Positions 26,001 through 35,170 of a DNA stretch of 64,000 nucleotides are shown in pieces. Within the stretch, counting starts at the first letter, position 1, and every line of letters starts with the position of its first letter. Position numbers and translations under genes: made by a program. This stretch comes from Diaphorobacter sp. HDW4A (GTDB taxonomy: Bacteria > Pseudomonadota > Gammaproteobacteria > Burkholderiales > Burkholderiaceae_C). The stretch spans positions 2,604,001 to 2,668,000 of the forward strand of contig NZ_CP049910.1 of assembly GCF_011305995.1 (NCBI RefSeq), written 5' to 3'. The notes under the pieces are model-generated. The model did not search any database. It was not told where the DNA came from and saw only the letters and a list, made by a program, of their open reading frames with translations.

Positions 26001-27875
26001 GGTGTTCCCACATTCATCGTAGGTGAAAACCGTCGCGGCTCCAGAGGCACCCGTGATCTGCCAAGGAGCGCCGAGCTCGGTCCACAACGTGACCTCCCTA
26101 CGCCCCAAGGTATCCGTGACGACGCTGGGCATGCCGAGCGTGTCGTATGCGCACTCCTCAGTTTGGCCCTCGGGCAAGGTGATGCGGCTGCACAGATGCA
26201 GATCGTTGTATTCAAACCGCCATTGCGCCTGCAATGGGTCGGTATAGCACTCGGTTTCGTAGTCAGCGTTCCACCGCCACTCGGTGACTCGCCCCAACTG
26301 GTCCATCACGACCGTATTGCCAGAGGCACCTGGCCGAGTGGGCAAGTCGTAGTGCACTTCGTAGGCTTCACCGTCGTTCGTCCAGTGCCGAGTGACGCGT
26401 GGGCGGTCAGCGAAGGCTTGCCACTCATAGTGGCATTCGAGCCCTGCAGCATCACCGTGCATGCAAAGCAGCCCAGACTCTTCATAGGCAAAGTGTCTGA
26501 CGACATCGCCCTGCCGGTTTCGCACCTGGCTGAGCTGCCCTCTATCCGTATAGGCATAGCTCACCAGGATTCCGGGGATCTCTCCAGAGGCTCCCGTAGC
26601 CAGACGAATTTGACGAACCCGTTGACCCAGTCCTTCGTAGTCCAGAGCGATCAGACGCCCGGTGTTGTCGGTGATGGATTGAAGCCGTCCGTCGTCGGCA
26701 CGCGCGAATTGCTGAAAATTGGCATTACCGTCTTCGATGCGTTCCAACCAGAGCGACTGCGTCCCGATTGCTTCGGTCGCCTCATCTTCAAACAGATAGA
26801 AGTAGCCGCCCAGCTTTTGAAGCAGATACCGGCCACCTTCCGTCTTGCACAACCAAAGGCCCTCGACCGGGTTGTAGACAGCTGTACCGGGCTCCAGATC
26901 TTCGAAACGTGTCTCGCGTGCGGTTTCATCGATGAATACGATCTCGCGAGCAAGGCCTTCGCGCGGCCGAATCTGGAGCTGGATTTCAAAGCCTGTGCTC
27001 CAGCCCATGCCGAGACTTGTACTCGTGCGCCTGTCATGGCTGCCGTAAAAACGGCTCCAGACAAACGGCAACGCGCCGGGAAGGGTAATGTCTGCATCTT
27101 CGGCAAGAAACTTGATACCTGTGGCTGCATGAACCGGATTGCCGAAGGTCTGCGACATCAAGCCGTAAGCACTCCAACCTGCATTGCCGGCCTTGGCCAG
27201 CAGACAGGGCAAACTGGCTTTCATCTTCCACGCATTGCGCAGGCATTTCGCCGCATTTTTCAAATTGCGCAGTTCGATGAGGAACACTGCGGCGCGCAGC
27301 AGGAACGGCACCTCATCTGCAACCGCTCTTACGCGTGCAGTCGGACCACCGATGAACACATTGGGTGACCCTTCCGCGATCTGGGCACCGCAGGTGGTTT
27401 TTTCAGTTTTGCGGGACGCCACGCAACCGTTGACGAAGACGATCTCAGAGCCCTCAGCCAAAAAGACCGTAGGACTGTCCTTGCTGCATACCGCGATATC
27501 AAACGGAATATCGGCAGAGGCACGGGCCGCCCCCGTTGATTTGGAGTTGATGAAAACATCCAACGATGCCGTCGATATTTCACCAGTGATGGTCAGCTTT
27601 TCCGGCACCAGCCAATCTGCAAGCTTGTCTCCCAAACCAGCGCCCAAGTATCCGCCGACGAATTTGGCAGCGCCAATCGTCAAAACGACCGCAAGCGGCG
27701 CACCCACCCCGACGGTTGCGCCCGAGAGGGCCAGTCCCGCCGTAGCTACGGCGCCGACAACCGCCGCACCCACAACGCCGCCTACAACCGTTCCCACAAA
27801 CTTTGCAAGAAATCGCGCAGTTGCGTTGGTATGCGCGATGGGGTCATGCAATCGAGCTGCTGGACTGACTTTCAT
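23067..27875 (-). CDS. PAAR-Rhs type VI effector with C-terminal toxin
   Basis: A 1602-residue Rhs effector and the only full copy in the window. The N-terminus has a prePAAR-like motif (AARLHDPIAHT), hydrophobic helices (about 23-85), and a PAAR region around residues 95-180 for docking on the VgrG tip. YD/RHS repeats form the shell (about 260-1370). The RHS-associated core closes with DPIGLFGG...WIDPLGW, the usual autocleavage site. The toxin starts at 1484 and has HVRRHG, EHGVFNG and a C-terminal VLVITKPNSNEVVTSYPVP. That ending is like BECR-fold ribonuclease toxins, so an RNase is plausible but unproven. The Eag chaperone is encoded 11 bp upstream and the immunity gene downstream. Confidence 0.9.
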   Translation of the reverse strand: MKVSPAARLHDPIAHTNATARFLAKFVGTVVGGVVGAAVVGAVATAGLALSGATVGVGAPLAVVLTIGAAKFVGGYLGAGLGDKLADWLVPEKLTITGEISTASLDVFINSKSTGAARASADIPFDIAVCSKDSPTVFLAEGSEIVFVNGCVASRKTEKTTCGAQIAEGSPNVFIGGPTARVRAVADEVPFLLRAAVFLIELRNLKNAAKCLRNAWKMKASLPCLLAKAGNAGWSAYGLMSQTFGNPVHAATGIKFLAEDADITLPGALPFVWSRFYGSHDRRTSTSLGMGWSTGFEIQLQIRPREGLAREIVFIDETARETRFEDLEPGTAVYNPVEGLWLCKTEGGRYLLQKLGGYFYLFEDEATEAIGTQSLWLERIEDGNANFQQFARADDGRLQSITDNTGRLIALDYEGLGQRVRQIRLATGASGEIPGILVSYAYTDRGQLSQVRNRQGDVVRHFAYEESGLLCMHGDAAGLECHYEWQAFADRPRVTRHWTNDGEAYEVHYDLPTRPGASGNTVVMDQLGRVTEWRWNADYETECYTDPLQAQWRFEYNDLHLCSRITLPEGQTEECAYDTLGMPSVVTDTLGRREVTLWTELGAPWQITGASGAATVFTYDECGNTTSITEPDGHTTTYVYDKRGLPLQIEDAKGGIKRLRWNERALLSSYTDCSGRTTEYEYDGWGNRQSQRDAAGNVTREIHDALGQLRSVSQADGAHWGYDYDGAGRLLTVNDPLSRSTQFCYNRRSQLLNRVDAESRQVTLAYDAALRLSQLTNENGESFAFEYDAADRLVQEHRVGGQRVTVEYDRNGWPTAVTHHAGVGDDIQSSTGSTVQGQTPEIAGWGDHLEQDDSGTANHARRTELLRDAAGRLVQKRTASHHYHYQYDAVDQLVRASKLKVIAASSAEEDAPELIPLHSNQFAYDVVGNLVAETATDHTSGQSHTLRHSHDPLGNRTQTELPDIAARNSMRALNYLYYGSGHLHQINLSQRSGAAPDAQAVHQLICDIERDELHQETLRTQGRAHTRYAYDPVGRMTGAWSQSGTLASQPFGPRDPGAKAWQQTLDSLTQPASSAASRGGLQGLVKAWRYDKAGELRASRHSLQGDTAHQYDATGRILQTQHGELQGVRNPLPQAANESFGYDPAGNIQDSATQQAVQRGTALSQRGYVRDNLVRVFEDKRYFYDGHARLIRKLSGKHTDQSFVWDEENNLVEVTTTRRPGTEHATTQTTRFDYDAIGRRVAKHDSFGKTVFIWEGMRLIEERRGSAIISYVYEPDSYVPLARLDADGESTEQGGLGTTDDPVLGESKEADATNGVQPRSQQPAANDSLEAQYWQALSPSTTAPLKTGTDDNARLCNVYYFHTDQVGMPQELANAQGQVIWQASYKTWGSTVSEEWEAKTLGGTAVHPLDQGESPSTQDEKQQNLRFQGQYLDRETGLHYNTFRYYDADVGRFVCPDPIGLFGGTNLGSYSPNPISWIDPLGWIGCGPEKPLQWNGARDRDGLSRKDHVRRHGSDQPNRNVEHGVFNGNPINKTAEAWKIAKEKGIQPVVQGNGNWVYKIPMPNAGKQGGSASLPGHGRVLDHVLVITKPNSNEVVTSYPVP

Positions 27876-27886
27876 GCCCTACCCGT

Positions 27887-28312
27887 TCAAAAATTGAAAC
27901 TACCGAGCGTGAACTGCCAGCTCTTTTCGTCTTCGGCATCGAAGGCGAGAGACGAAGACATGGCCAGCACCAGAATTTGCCCGGTGGGCGGGAAGACGAG
28001 AATGGCTTGGCGCTGGTGCACTTTCGCACCGTTTTGCTTGTACTCGAATGCAATCTCGATGGCTTCGGTCGCGTTGCGCTCAACATTCACATTCAACGTA
28101 CGCCTCCCATGCAGCTTGAACCCCGCCATCTGCGCCTGCAGGCTCTTGATCTGGCGACTGACATAGGCATCCAGGGCCTCCTGCGGCTGGAGCAGATCTC
28201 TGGAAATCACAACGTTCAAGCCATCGCCGCTCTTCGTTCCAAGCAGATTGATGGATTGATCGATCAATCCATCAGGTACCTCAATGCTTCCCTCGTTGAA
28301 TACATATTTCAT
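27887..28312 (-). CDS. Eag-type chaperone (DUF1795/DcrB-like) for the Rhs effector
   Basis: A 141-residue protein of the DUF1795/DcrB fold, recognisable from the GDGLNVVISRD start and the YKQNGAKVHQRQAIL strand pair. Eag chaperones bind the N-terminal hydrophobic helices of prePAAR effectors and load them on VgrG. It sits 11 bp upstream of such an effector, which makes the assignment strong. Cytoplasmic, no signal peptide. Confidence 0.8.
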   Translation of the reverse strand: MKYVFNEGSIEVPDGLIDQSINLLGTKSGDGLNVVISRDLLQPQEALDAYVSRQIKSLQAQMAGFKLHGRRTLNVNVERNATEAIEIAFEYKQNGAKVHQRQAILVFPPTGQILVLAMSSSLAFDAEDEKSWQFTLGSFNF

Positions 28313-28387
28313 ATTTCAAACTCCGCATTTCAAGAAAATCGCCCCGACATACCTTCGACCACGAAACCCAACAAATTCCAATGTCGA

Positions 28388-29257
28388 TCAGCGCTTCTGC
28401 CCTGCGGGAACGACGACCTTTTCGCCTTTGGCGCGCATCTGGTCGCGCATAACCTCTGGTGAATCAGGGGGCCATTTCATGCCCTTGGCGACGAACTGCT
28501 CGCGCAGCTGCTCGAACTGCGTTCGCAACGGACCCGGCTGCAAAGAATCCAGCTTCCTCTTCACCGACCAACCGAGAGTGACCCCGTTCACGGTATAGGT
28601 GTCCACCTTTGCGCCTTGCTGCACCAAGTACAGCGCAATGTTGACGTGATTCACAGTGATGGCTTCGTACAGCGCCGATCCCCCGATGCGATCACGCGCG
28701 TTGATGTCCGCACCTCTTTGCTGGAGCAACTGAATCAGTGCCAATGAACCACTGCCAGGACCGGCGGCCTTCTGCAGCAGCGTCGTTTCCGATGAACTCT
28801 TTTTGTTGGGCGACATGCCGCCATCGAGCATGGCCTGCAACAGCTTCAGACCCGTGGTGTCATCGGGATTCGTCCTGCTCATGAAAACGTAGTCGAGCGG
28901 ACTGCCGAAGTCCTTGATCGGATTGGCCGCCGGGTCAGCCCCCAGCGATACCAAGGTCTTCACGGCTTCGATATTGACTTGCCCAGGCTGGATCGCGAAC
29001 CACAGCAAAGTCATGTCCTGCCGACCCGGCTGGTTCACGTTCTGTCCGGTGGCCAGTTGACGCAGACGCGCCATGTCGTTGGATTGGATGGCCTGCGCCA
29101 TTTCCAACATCCGCCCCTCAAAAAATTGCTCGGGATTAGTGGTTTTCATCATCTTGCCCATTCCTTGAACTTGCAATCCCCCCGTGAGCGCACAGAGTGC
29201 AAGCAATGACTTGCACCATTGGCGACGGACAAAGGACTGACTTGGTGTTTGTTGCAT
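28388..29257 (-). CDS. exported ankyrin-repeat protein, probable immunity to the VgrG lipase
   Basis: A 289-residue protein with an N-terminal export signal (basic RRQWCK then hydrophobic SLLALCALTGGLQV) and ankyrin repeats over about residues 60-230 (for example SLGADPAANPIKDFGSPLDY and QQRGADINARDRIGGSALYEAI). It begins 5 bp after the VgrG-lipase stop. Ankyrin-repeat immunity proteins for T6SS phospholipases are known. The signal peptide matches a target compartment in the periplasm. The immunity role is inferred from position and fold. Confidence 0.72.
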   Translation of the reverse strand: MQQTPSQSFVRRQWCKSLLALCALTGGLQVQGMGKMMKTTNPEQFFEGRMLEMAQAIQSNDMARLRQLATGQNVNQPGRQDMTLLWFAIQPGQVNIEAVKTLVSLGADPAANPIKDFGSPLDYVFMSRTNPDDTTGLKLLQAMLDGGMSPNKKSSSETTLLQKAAGPGSGSLALIQLLQQRGADINARDRIGGSALYEAITVNHVNIALYLVQQGAKVDTYTVNGVTLGWSVKRKLDSLQPGPLRTQFEQLREQFVAKGMKWPPDSPEVMRDQMRAKGEKVVVPAGQKR

Positions 29258-29262
29258 ACAGC

Positions 29263-32200
29263 TCAGTTTTTAGGACCTGCGGAATTCAACTGGTTCATGC
29301 TGTTCGCACTGGAGCTCTCCAATGCGCGAACCGACTGATCGATGCCATGGCGCGATACAGGACTGCCCGTACCCGGCAGGGTTTGCGGTACGCCCACCGC
29401 ATCGGGCATGCCCGCAGCAAGCCCCACTTTACCGAGTCCGCCCACCACGGCGCCAACAGGCCCCGCAACCACGCCACCACCAGCCATCGCGCCGAGCGTG
29501 CCACCGACGTTCTGCTCCTGCGCGCCAGTCAACACATCTCCATCGATTCGATAGGCCTGTATGTTCTCCGTTGCGGGGACATGCATGGTGCCACCATATT
29601 TCTCGACCGTTCCGCTGTTGAGCCCCGATGAGTTGAATGTGGTGGCTGGCTGGCCACTTGCTCGCGACGCTGCGGACGCCATGCCTCCGCCAAGCGAGTG
29701 CCCGGTGAAATCAACTGCTGCGCCAGAATCGCCCACTTTGGTGCCAACGCCCACTGCACTCTCAAAGTAGTCCGAGTGCAGACCCACACCCTGCTGAAGA
29801 TTGTTCTTCCAGTCCTCCATTTCGGACATTCGGGTTCCGCGGAATGCCACAACCGGCTTGGCGTCAGGTCCAAACACTGCAGGGTCGGGCTCATAGACTT
29901 GGGTGCCGTATTTGAGGTCTTCTTTTTTGAGCCCATACTTCTCCAACGCCGCATCATCACCACTGATATTGCCCCACCCCGGCGGCGCGCCCTTCTCTGG
30001 CGCGTAGGTGTTCTGTGACAGCTTGGCCATCTGCAGCGCATGGGCGTCGTTTTCGGCTTTCGCAATGTCTGCAGCCATCTTGTCACGCTCGGGGCCCGGG
30101 GGCATCTGCGCGAGCTGCTTCTTCGCATCGGCCAACTGCTGCATCTGCATCGTCAATTGAGCTACCGGGTCCACAGGAGGCGCTTCCGAGCCCACTGGAG
30201 CCGCACAGTTGAGCAGGATCTTCCCACCGCGCTCGTCGAGTTCTTCTGTGAAGCTGAGCAAGCCCTTCTTGCCTTGCAGCACGATAGTCCCGTCAGCAAG
30301 CAAAACGATTGCGGATTCTCCGCACACCAAGGCGATGCGTTGGCTGGCCTTGATGAAGACGTCCTCGGTCTTGCCATGCACCAGCACCGACTTCTCGCCG
30401 ACCAGATTCGCGTTGGCGGCGGTAGATGTCATCGATGCATCCGCCTTCGCAAGGATGTTTGTCGCGCCAGTCAACGAGTGCGAAATGATGTCGCCCGCAG
30501 ACACTGTGGTGATTTGCCCGCCACTGCTGACCTGCGTGACGATGCCGTTCTTCACGAGCTGGGTGTACTGTGCACCGGTGGTCACCGTCATCGGCCCCTG
30601 AGACCGCATGGAGACGCTTTGTCCCGAGCTCACGACCACTGGCTTGGGACTGATCATCGTCTGCCCCTCCGGGCTGACGATGGAGACGATGGGCTTGTCG
30701 ATCTTTTTCGACAGATCCAGCATGTTCTGGGCATCGGCCAACGCGGGATCCATGTCACTGGAAACGCTGGACTCGCCACCGCCTTCATCTCCACCACCCA
30801 AGGCGGACGCGGCCGTGTTGACCATGCCTGCGATGCCCGCAACGCCTCCTAGACCACCCATGCCCCCCGCGCCGCCGCTCATTCCGCCCACCATTGATGC
30901 GATTCCCGGCAGACCTTGCATCAGACCGCTGAAATCACCGCTCTTGCTCTTGATGGTGGAGGCCAGTATTCCCTTGGTCGCGTTGATGGCCTGTTCGGTT
31001 TCCTGAATCAGCGAACGGCTTTGCGCCAGCGTCTCGCCCATGAACTCATGCCCGTCCGGACTGTCATGCGAGATCTTCTGCTTGAAGTCCGACGTATAGG
31101 TCGTAATCAGCAGGCCTTTGTCGGCACGGATAGCGCCCCATTCATTCGTACGCAATTCAAACCCGTAGCTGCGCTTGGCCTCCGAGCCCTGATTCAACAG
31201 ATAGCCCATGTGCAGATGCGTATTGCCATGGTCGCTCGACAACTCCAGATGCTCAATGCCCTTCTGGTCTTCAAAGCGCAGCATGTTCTTGCCGCCGCCG
31301 CCTTTGCTCCAGTTGGTCTGCGTGCCCGACTGCGTCTTGTGTTTAGGCAATTCCCACGGAGGCATCTGCAGCGCGTTGTAGACACGACCGGTGATGATCG
31401 GGTAGTCCGGATCGCCGTTCAGAAAATCGACGATCACCTCCTGACCAATGCGCGGGATGTGCATGCCGCCGTAGTTGCTGCCCGCCCAAGTCTGGCTCAC
31501 ACGGATCCAGCAGCTGGAGTTTTCATCCATCTTGCCGTAACGGTCCCAGTGAAACTGCACCTTCACCCGGCCGTACTTGTCGGTGTAGATTTCCTCGCCA
31601 GCCGGGCCGGTGATCACCGCAGTCTGTGGGCCAGTGGTATGCGGCTTGGGCGTCACGCGCTGGCTGCGGTAGGGCACGCTCTTGGGCACGACGTTGAAGC
31701 TGATGCGATAGGACGTCGGGCTGTCGATGCCCGCGCGCTTGCCAGCGCCCGAGCCGCCCGCACCGTCGCTGCGACGCACGTTTTCTTCGAACCGGTAATA
31801 CGCCGATTCGATGAGGTATTCCTTGTTTTGATCTTCTCGCGGATAACGAGTCAAAGTAAAAAGGTAACCAGGAGCAATATTTCGCGCATTTCCCTCACCT
31901 TGAGCTACTTCTCGTTGCGCCTTTTGCTGTTCGATTCGTACTCGCGCATAGTTCTCGCCGTCGCCTGTTTCGGTATATCCACCGGGCCAGTCATAGAGTT
32001 CACGGCTGTCTTCCGTGTGGCCTGCGGGCTGCTGTTGCTTGGTGTCGAGGATGGCCTTCGGTTTTTCGAAGTCGTAGTCGTCTGCTGCAAAATGGCCGCT
32101 GGCGATGTCTTCGGCAAAGCTCCAACCGTCGATGAAATCCTCATCATGCACGTGCGCCGCCCGGTCGCCTGAGTAGTACGTGATGGTGCTCGGCCCACTG

Positions 32201-32769
32201 GGCAGCGGGCTGTGGCTGCCGATGTCGTCGGCCAGCACCAGCTTGTGGCTGCCCTGGCTGTGCTCAAAATAGAAGTAACCACCCTCGATCTCGAGCAGCC
32301 GGGCGACAAAATTGAAGTCCGTCTCGCCGTACTGGACCATGTAATCCCAGGTGCGATAACTACCCGTGAGCTTGTCCTCGATGGTGAAGCCATAGGGGCC
32401 AAGCACTTCCTTGATGATGTCTGGCACCTTCTTGAACTGGAAGATCTTGAAGTCCGACCGACGCGTCGCATGCCATAGCCACGGCCTCAGTACAGCTTCG
32501 TAGCTATAGAAATCACCATCACGCCCGATGTAAGTGAATTGCGTCACCTGTCCCGAGAGGAACCGCTTTCCTCCCCCCCCGAGCTTGGTAGTCAGATCCA
32601 CTTCCACGCTCATGTCCTTGCCGAGCAGGCTTTTGGCGGAGATCGATGCGCTCTGGCTGATCAGCCGAACGCGGTACTCGAAAAGACGCGATATCTGCTC
32701 GCTTCCCTCCAGCGAACGGAACTCCAACTGCTCGCCCAATGGACTGTGGGCGATAAAGGTGCGATTCAT
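29263..32769 (-). CDS. vgrG: VgrG spike with C-terminal lipase domain (evolved VgrG)
   Basis: A 1168-residue T6SS spike. Residues 1-~550 are the gp27/gp5-like VgrG module (ending in repeated IPRIGQEVIVDFLNGDPD type segments), then a DUF2345-like beta-helix to about 860, a linker, and a lipase-like domain from about 930. The nucleophile elbow is GHSLGG with S1025; D1078 (GDVLT) and H1141 (SRHGID) could complete the triad. It would pierce target cells and hydrolyse phospholipids in the periplasmic face of membranes. The final third also has a glycine-rich hydrophobic stretch. It is divergent from tssB; ankyrin immunity candidate, Eag and Rhs genes follow on the same strand. Confidence 0.88.
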   Translation of the reverse strand: MNRTFIAHSPLGEQLEFRSLEGSEQISRLFEYRVRLISQSASISAKSLLGKDMSVEVDLTTKLGGGGKRFLSGQVTQFTYIGRDGDFYSYEAVLRPWLWHATRRSDFKIFQFKKVPDIIKEVLGPYGFTIEDKLTGSYRTWDYMVQYGETDFNFVARLLEIEGGYFYFEHSQGSHKLVLADDIGSHSPLPSGPSTITYYSGDRAAHVHDEDFIDGWSFAEDIASGHFAADDYDFEKPKAILDTKQQQPAGHTEDSRELYDWPGGYTETGDGENYARVRIEQQKAQREVAQGEGNARNIAPGYLFTLTRYPREDQNKEYLIESAYYRFEENVRRSDGAGGSGAGKRAGIDSPTSYRISFNVVPKSVPYRSQRVTPKPHTTGPQTAVITGPAGEEIYTDKYGRVKVQFHWDRYGKMDENSSCWIRVSQTWAGSNYGGMHIPRIGQEVIVDFLNGDPDYPIITGRVYNALQMPPWELPKHKTQSGTQTNWSKGGGGKNMLRFEDQKGIEHLELSSDHGNTHLHMGYLLNQGSEAKRSYGFELRTNEWGAIRADKGLLITTYTSDFKQKISHDSPDGHEFMGETLAQSRSLIQETEQAINATKGILASTIKSKSGDFSGLMQGLPGIASMVGGMSGGAGGMGGLGGVAGIAGMVNTAASALGGGDEGGGESSVSSDMDPALADAQNMLDLSKKIDKPIVSIVSPEGQTMISPKPVVVSSGQSVSMRSQGPMTVTTGAQYTQLVKNGIVTQVSSGGQITTVSAGDIISHSLTGATNILAKADASMTSTAANANLVGEKSVLVHGKTEDVFIKASQRIALVCGESAIVLLADGTIVLQGKKGLLSFTEELDERGGKILLNCAAPVGSEAPPVDPVAQLTMQMQQLADAKKQLAQMPPGPERDKMAADIAKAENDAHALQMAKLSQNTYAPEKGAPPGWGNISGDDAALEKYGLKKEDLKYGTQVYEPDPAVFGPDAKPVVAFRGTRMSEMEDWKNNLQQGVGLHSDYFESAVGVGTKVGDSGAAVDFTGHSLGGGMASAASRASGQPATTFNSSGLNSGTVEKYGGTMHVPATENIQAYRIDGDVLTGAQEQNVGGTLGAMAGGGVVAGPVGAVVGGLGKVGLAAGMPDAVGVPQTLPGTGSPVSRHGIDQSVRALESSSANSMNQLNSAGPKN

Positions 32770-32990
32770 TCCTGAAATCTCCAGTGGCTGCCGTGTGGTC
32801 GATCCGAGCCGACGAACGACACAACATTGTTTGCAACATTTATCTTACGATAGCAAAAACTTGGTATCAAATACACAACGATAGCTGAAGGTCATGTAAC
32901 ATCACTTAAACAAAATTGATGTAGATTACAAAATAGATTGCTAATATTTATCGCATTCTGCAACTTCTGACAGCATTGGTTGGACGAAAT

Positions 32991-33557
32991 ATGACCACTA
33001 GCATGAACATGAAGCAGCGTCTCGCTGCGAGAGGGAAAAGCGGCCAGAAATTCATCGCCCGCAATCGAGCGCCACGCGTACAGATCGAGTACGACGTGGA
33101 GGTCTACGGTTCGGAGAAGAAGATTCAGTTGCCTTTTGTGATGGGTGTGATGGCGGATCTCTCCGGCAAGCCAGCCGAAGCGCTGCCCGAGATCGGGGAT
33201 CGCAAGTTCCTGGAGATCGACGTTGACAACTTCGACGCCCGCATGAAGGCCATCAAGCCGCGCGTTTCCTACCAAGTCCCAAACACGCTGACCGGCGACG
33301 GCAACATGGCCGTGGACATCACCTTCGACAGCATGGACGACTTCTCGCCCGATGCAGTCGCCAAGAAGGTGGATGCGCTGAGCAAGCTGCTGGATGCACG
33401 CACCCAGTTGGCCAATCTGCTGTCGTACATGGACGGCAAGTCCGGTGCGGAAAACCTGATTGCCAAGGTACTGGCCGATCCGGCTCTGATGAAGGCGCTG
33501 TCTTCGACGCCGAATCAGCAGACGGCCGAGAAATCCCCGGGAAATGAAGAGCAGTAA
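32991..33557 (+). CDS. tssB: T6SS sheath small subunit TssB (VipA)
   Basis: A 188-residue TssB/VipA protein with RAPRVQIEYDVE at the N-terminus and the family block LPFVMGVMADLSGKP. With TssC it builds the contractile sheath in the cytoplasm. ATG 32991 fits the usual start MTTSMNMKQ better than the ATG at 32976. The tssC gene follows after a 49-bp gap. The 220-bp AT-rich region between it and the divergent vgrG must hold both promoters, but I see no certain elements. Confidence 0.92.
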   Translation: MTTSMNMKQRLAARGKSGQKFIARNRAPRVQIEYDVEVYGSEKKIQLPFVMGVMADLSGKPAEALPEIGDRKFLEIDVDNFDARMKAIKPRVSYQVPNTLTGDGNMAVDITFDSMDDFSPDAVAKKVDALSKLLDARTQLANLLSYMDGKSGAENLIAKVLADPALMKALSSTPNQQTAEKSPGNEEQ

Positions 33558-33606
33558 TCGGCGTCACTCACGTTGCCGCTCCTAACCAATTTCGAGGAAC
33601 ATCAGA

Positions 33607-35109
33607 ATGGCAGTCACTGAAAAACAAGGTCTTGCACAGTCAGCAACGCTCGAAAGCGATGCATTTGCCTCGCTGCTGAACAAGGAATTCAAGCCGAAAA
33701 CGGAACAGGCCCAGGAGGCCGTTGTCTCCGCCGTTCGTACGCTGGCCGAGCAGGCTCTGTCGAACACCAACATCATTTCGGCAGATGCTTACCGGACCGT
33801 TGAAGGCATGATTGCGGAGATCGACCGCAAGCTCTCCGAGCAGGTTAACCTGATCATTCACCATGAGGACTTCCAGCGTCTGGAAGGTACATGGCGTGGT
33901 CTGCACTACCTCGTGAACAACACCGAGACCGACGAAATGCTGAAGATCCAGATCTTCAACATCAACAAGAAGGACCTTGGCCGCACGCTGCAGCGCCACA
34001 AGGGCATCCTGTGGGATCAGAGCCCCATCTTCAAGAAGGTCTACGAGGCGGAATATGGTCAGTTCGGTGGCGAGCCCTTTGGCTGCCTCGTGGGCGACTA
34101 CCACTTCGACCACAACCCGCAGGACGTGGCACTGCTGACCGAAATGTCGAAGATCTCGGCGTCGGCGCACTGCCCGTTCATCGCCGGTGCTGATTCCAGT
34201 CTGATGCAAATGGAGTCATGGCAAGAGCTGGCCAACCCCCGCGACCTGACCAAGATTTTCGGCAACACCGAATACATAAAATGGCGCGCACTGCGTGACT
34301 CGGACGACGCACGTTATCTGGGCCTGACGATGCCGCGTTTCCTCTCGCGCCTGCCCTACAGCACGAAGGAAAACCCGGTCGACGGCTTCGACTTTGAAGA
34401 AGACACGGCCGGAGCCAACCACAACAATTTCTGCTGGTCCAACTCCGCTTATGCGATGGCAACGAACATCAACCGTTCGTTCAAGCTCTATGGCTGGTGC
34501 ACATCGATTCGCGGGGTGGAATCCGGCGGCATTGTGGAAGACCTGCCAGTGCACGTTTTCCCGAGCGACGACGGTGGCGTGGACATCAAGTGCCCCACCG
34601 AGATTGCGATCAGCGATCGCCGCGAAGCGGAGCTCGCCAAGAACGGCTTGATGCCGCTCGTGTATCGCAAGAACAGTGACGTGGCCGCCTTCATCGGTGC
34701 CCAGTCGCTGCAAAAGCCTGCCGAGTACTACGACGCCGACGCGACGGCCAATGCCAATCTGTCCGCACGTCTGCCGTACCTCTTCGCATGCTGCCGTTTT
34801 GCGCACTATCTGAAGTGCATCGTCCGCGACAAGATCGGCTCCTTCAAGGAGCGTGACGATGTGCAGCTTTGGTTGAACAACTGGATCATGAACTACGTCG
34901 ATGGTGATCCAGCCAACTCATCCGAAGGCGTCAAGGCAATGAAGCCTTTGGCCGCTGCTGAAGTGGTGGTTGAAGAAATTGAGGAGAACCCTGGCTACTA
35001 CTCGGCCAAGTTCTTTCTGCGTCCTCACTACCAATTGGAAGGCCTCACGGTTTCCTTGCGCCTGGTGTCCAAGCTGCCTTCTGTGAAACAAGCAGCAGTG
35101 CAGCAGTAA
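33607..35109 (+). CDS. tssC: T6SS sheath large subunit TssC (VipB)
   Basis: A 500-residue TssC/VipB protein of normal length. Family blocks FQRLEGTWRGLHYLVNNTET, GCLVGDYHFDH and LPYLFACCRFAHYLKCIVRD are clear. It pairs with TssB in the sheath and carries the C-terminal strand that ClpV needs access to. It is in one transcription unit with tssB and hcp. Confidence 0.96.
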   Translation: MAVTEKQGLAQSATLESDAFASLLNKEFKPKTEQAQEAVVSAVRTLAEQALSNTNIISADAYRTVEGMIAEIDRKLSEQVNLIIHHEDFQRLEGTWRGLHYLVNNTETDEMLKIQIFNINKKDLGRTLQRHKGILWDQSPIFKKVYEAEYGQFGGEPFGCLVGDYHFDHNPQDVALLTEMSKISASAHCPFIAGADSSLMQMESWQELANPRDLTKIFGNTEYIKWRALRDSDDARYLGLTMPRFLSRLPYSTKENPVDGFDFEEDTAGANHNNFCWSNSAYAMATNINRSFKLYGWCTSIRGVESGGIVEDLPVHVFPSDDGGVDIKCPTEIAISDRREAELAKNGLMPLVYRKNSDVAAFIGAQSLQKPAEYYDADATANANLSARLPYLFACCRFAHYLKCIVRDKIGSFKERDDVQLWLNNWIMNYVDGDPANSSEGVKAMKPLAAAEVVVEEIEENPGYYSAKFFLRPHYQLEGLTVSLRLVSKLPSVKQAAVQQ

Positions 35110-35170
35110 TCAGCAGTCCCCTGTTGTCAGTTGAATTGATCATTAATCCCTGTTTATCTGGAGGAAGAAA

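Noticed and set aside
25554..27368. 604-residue plus-strand open frame
   Set aside because: Antisense to the full Rhs gene; no family pattern.
30916..32172. 418-residue plus-strand open frame
   Set aside because: Antisense to vgrG; shadow of a GC-rich gene.
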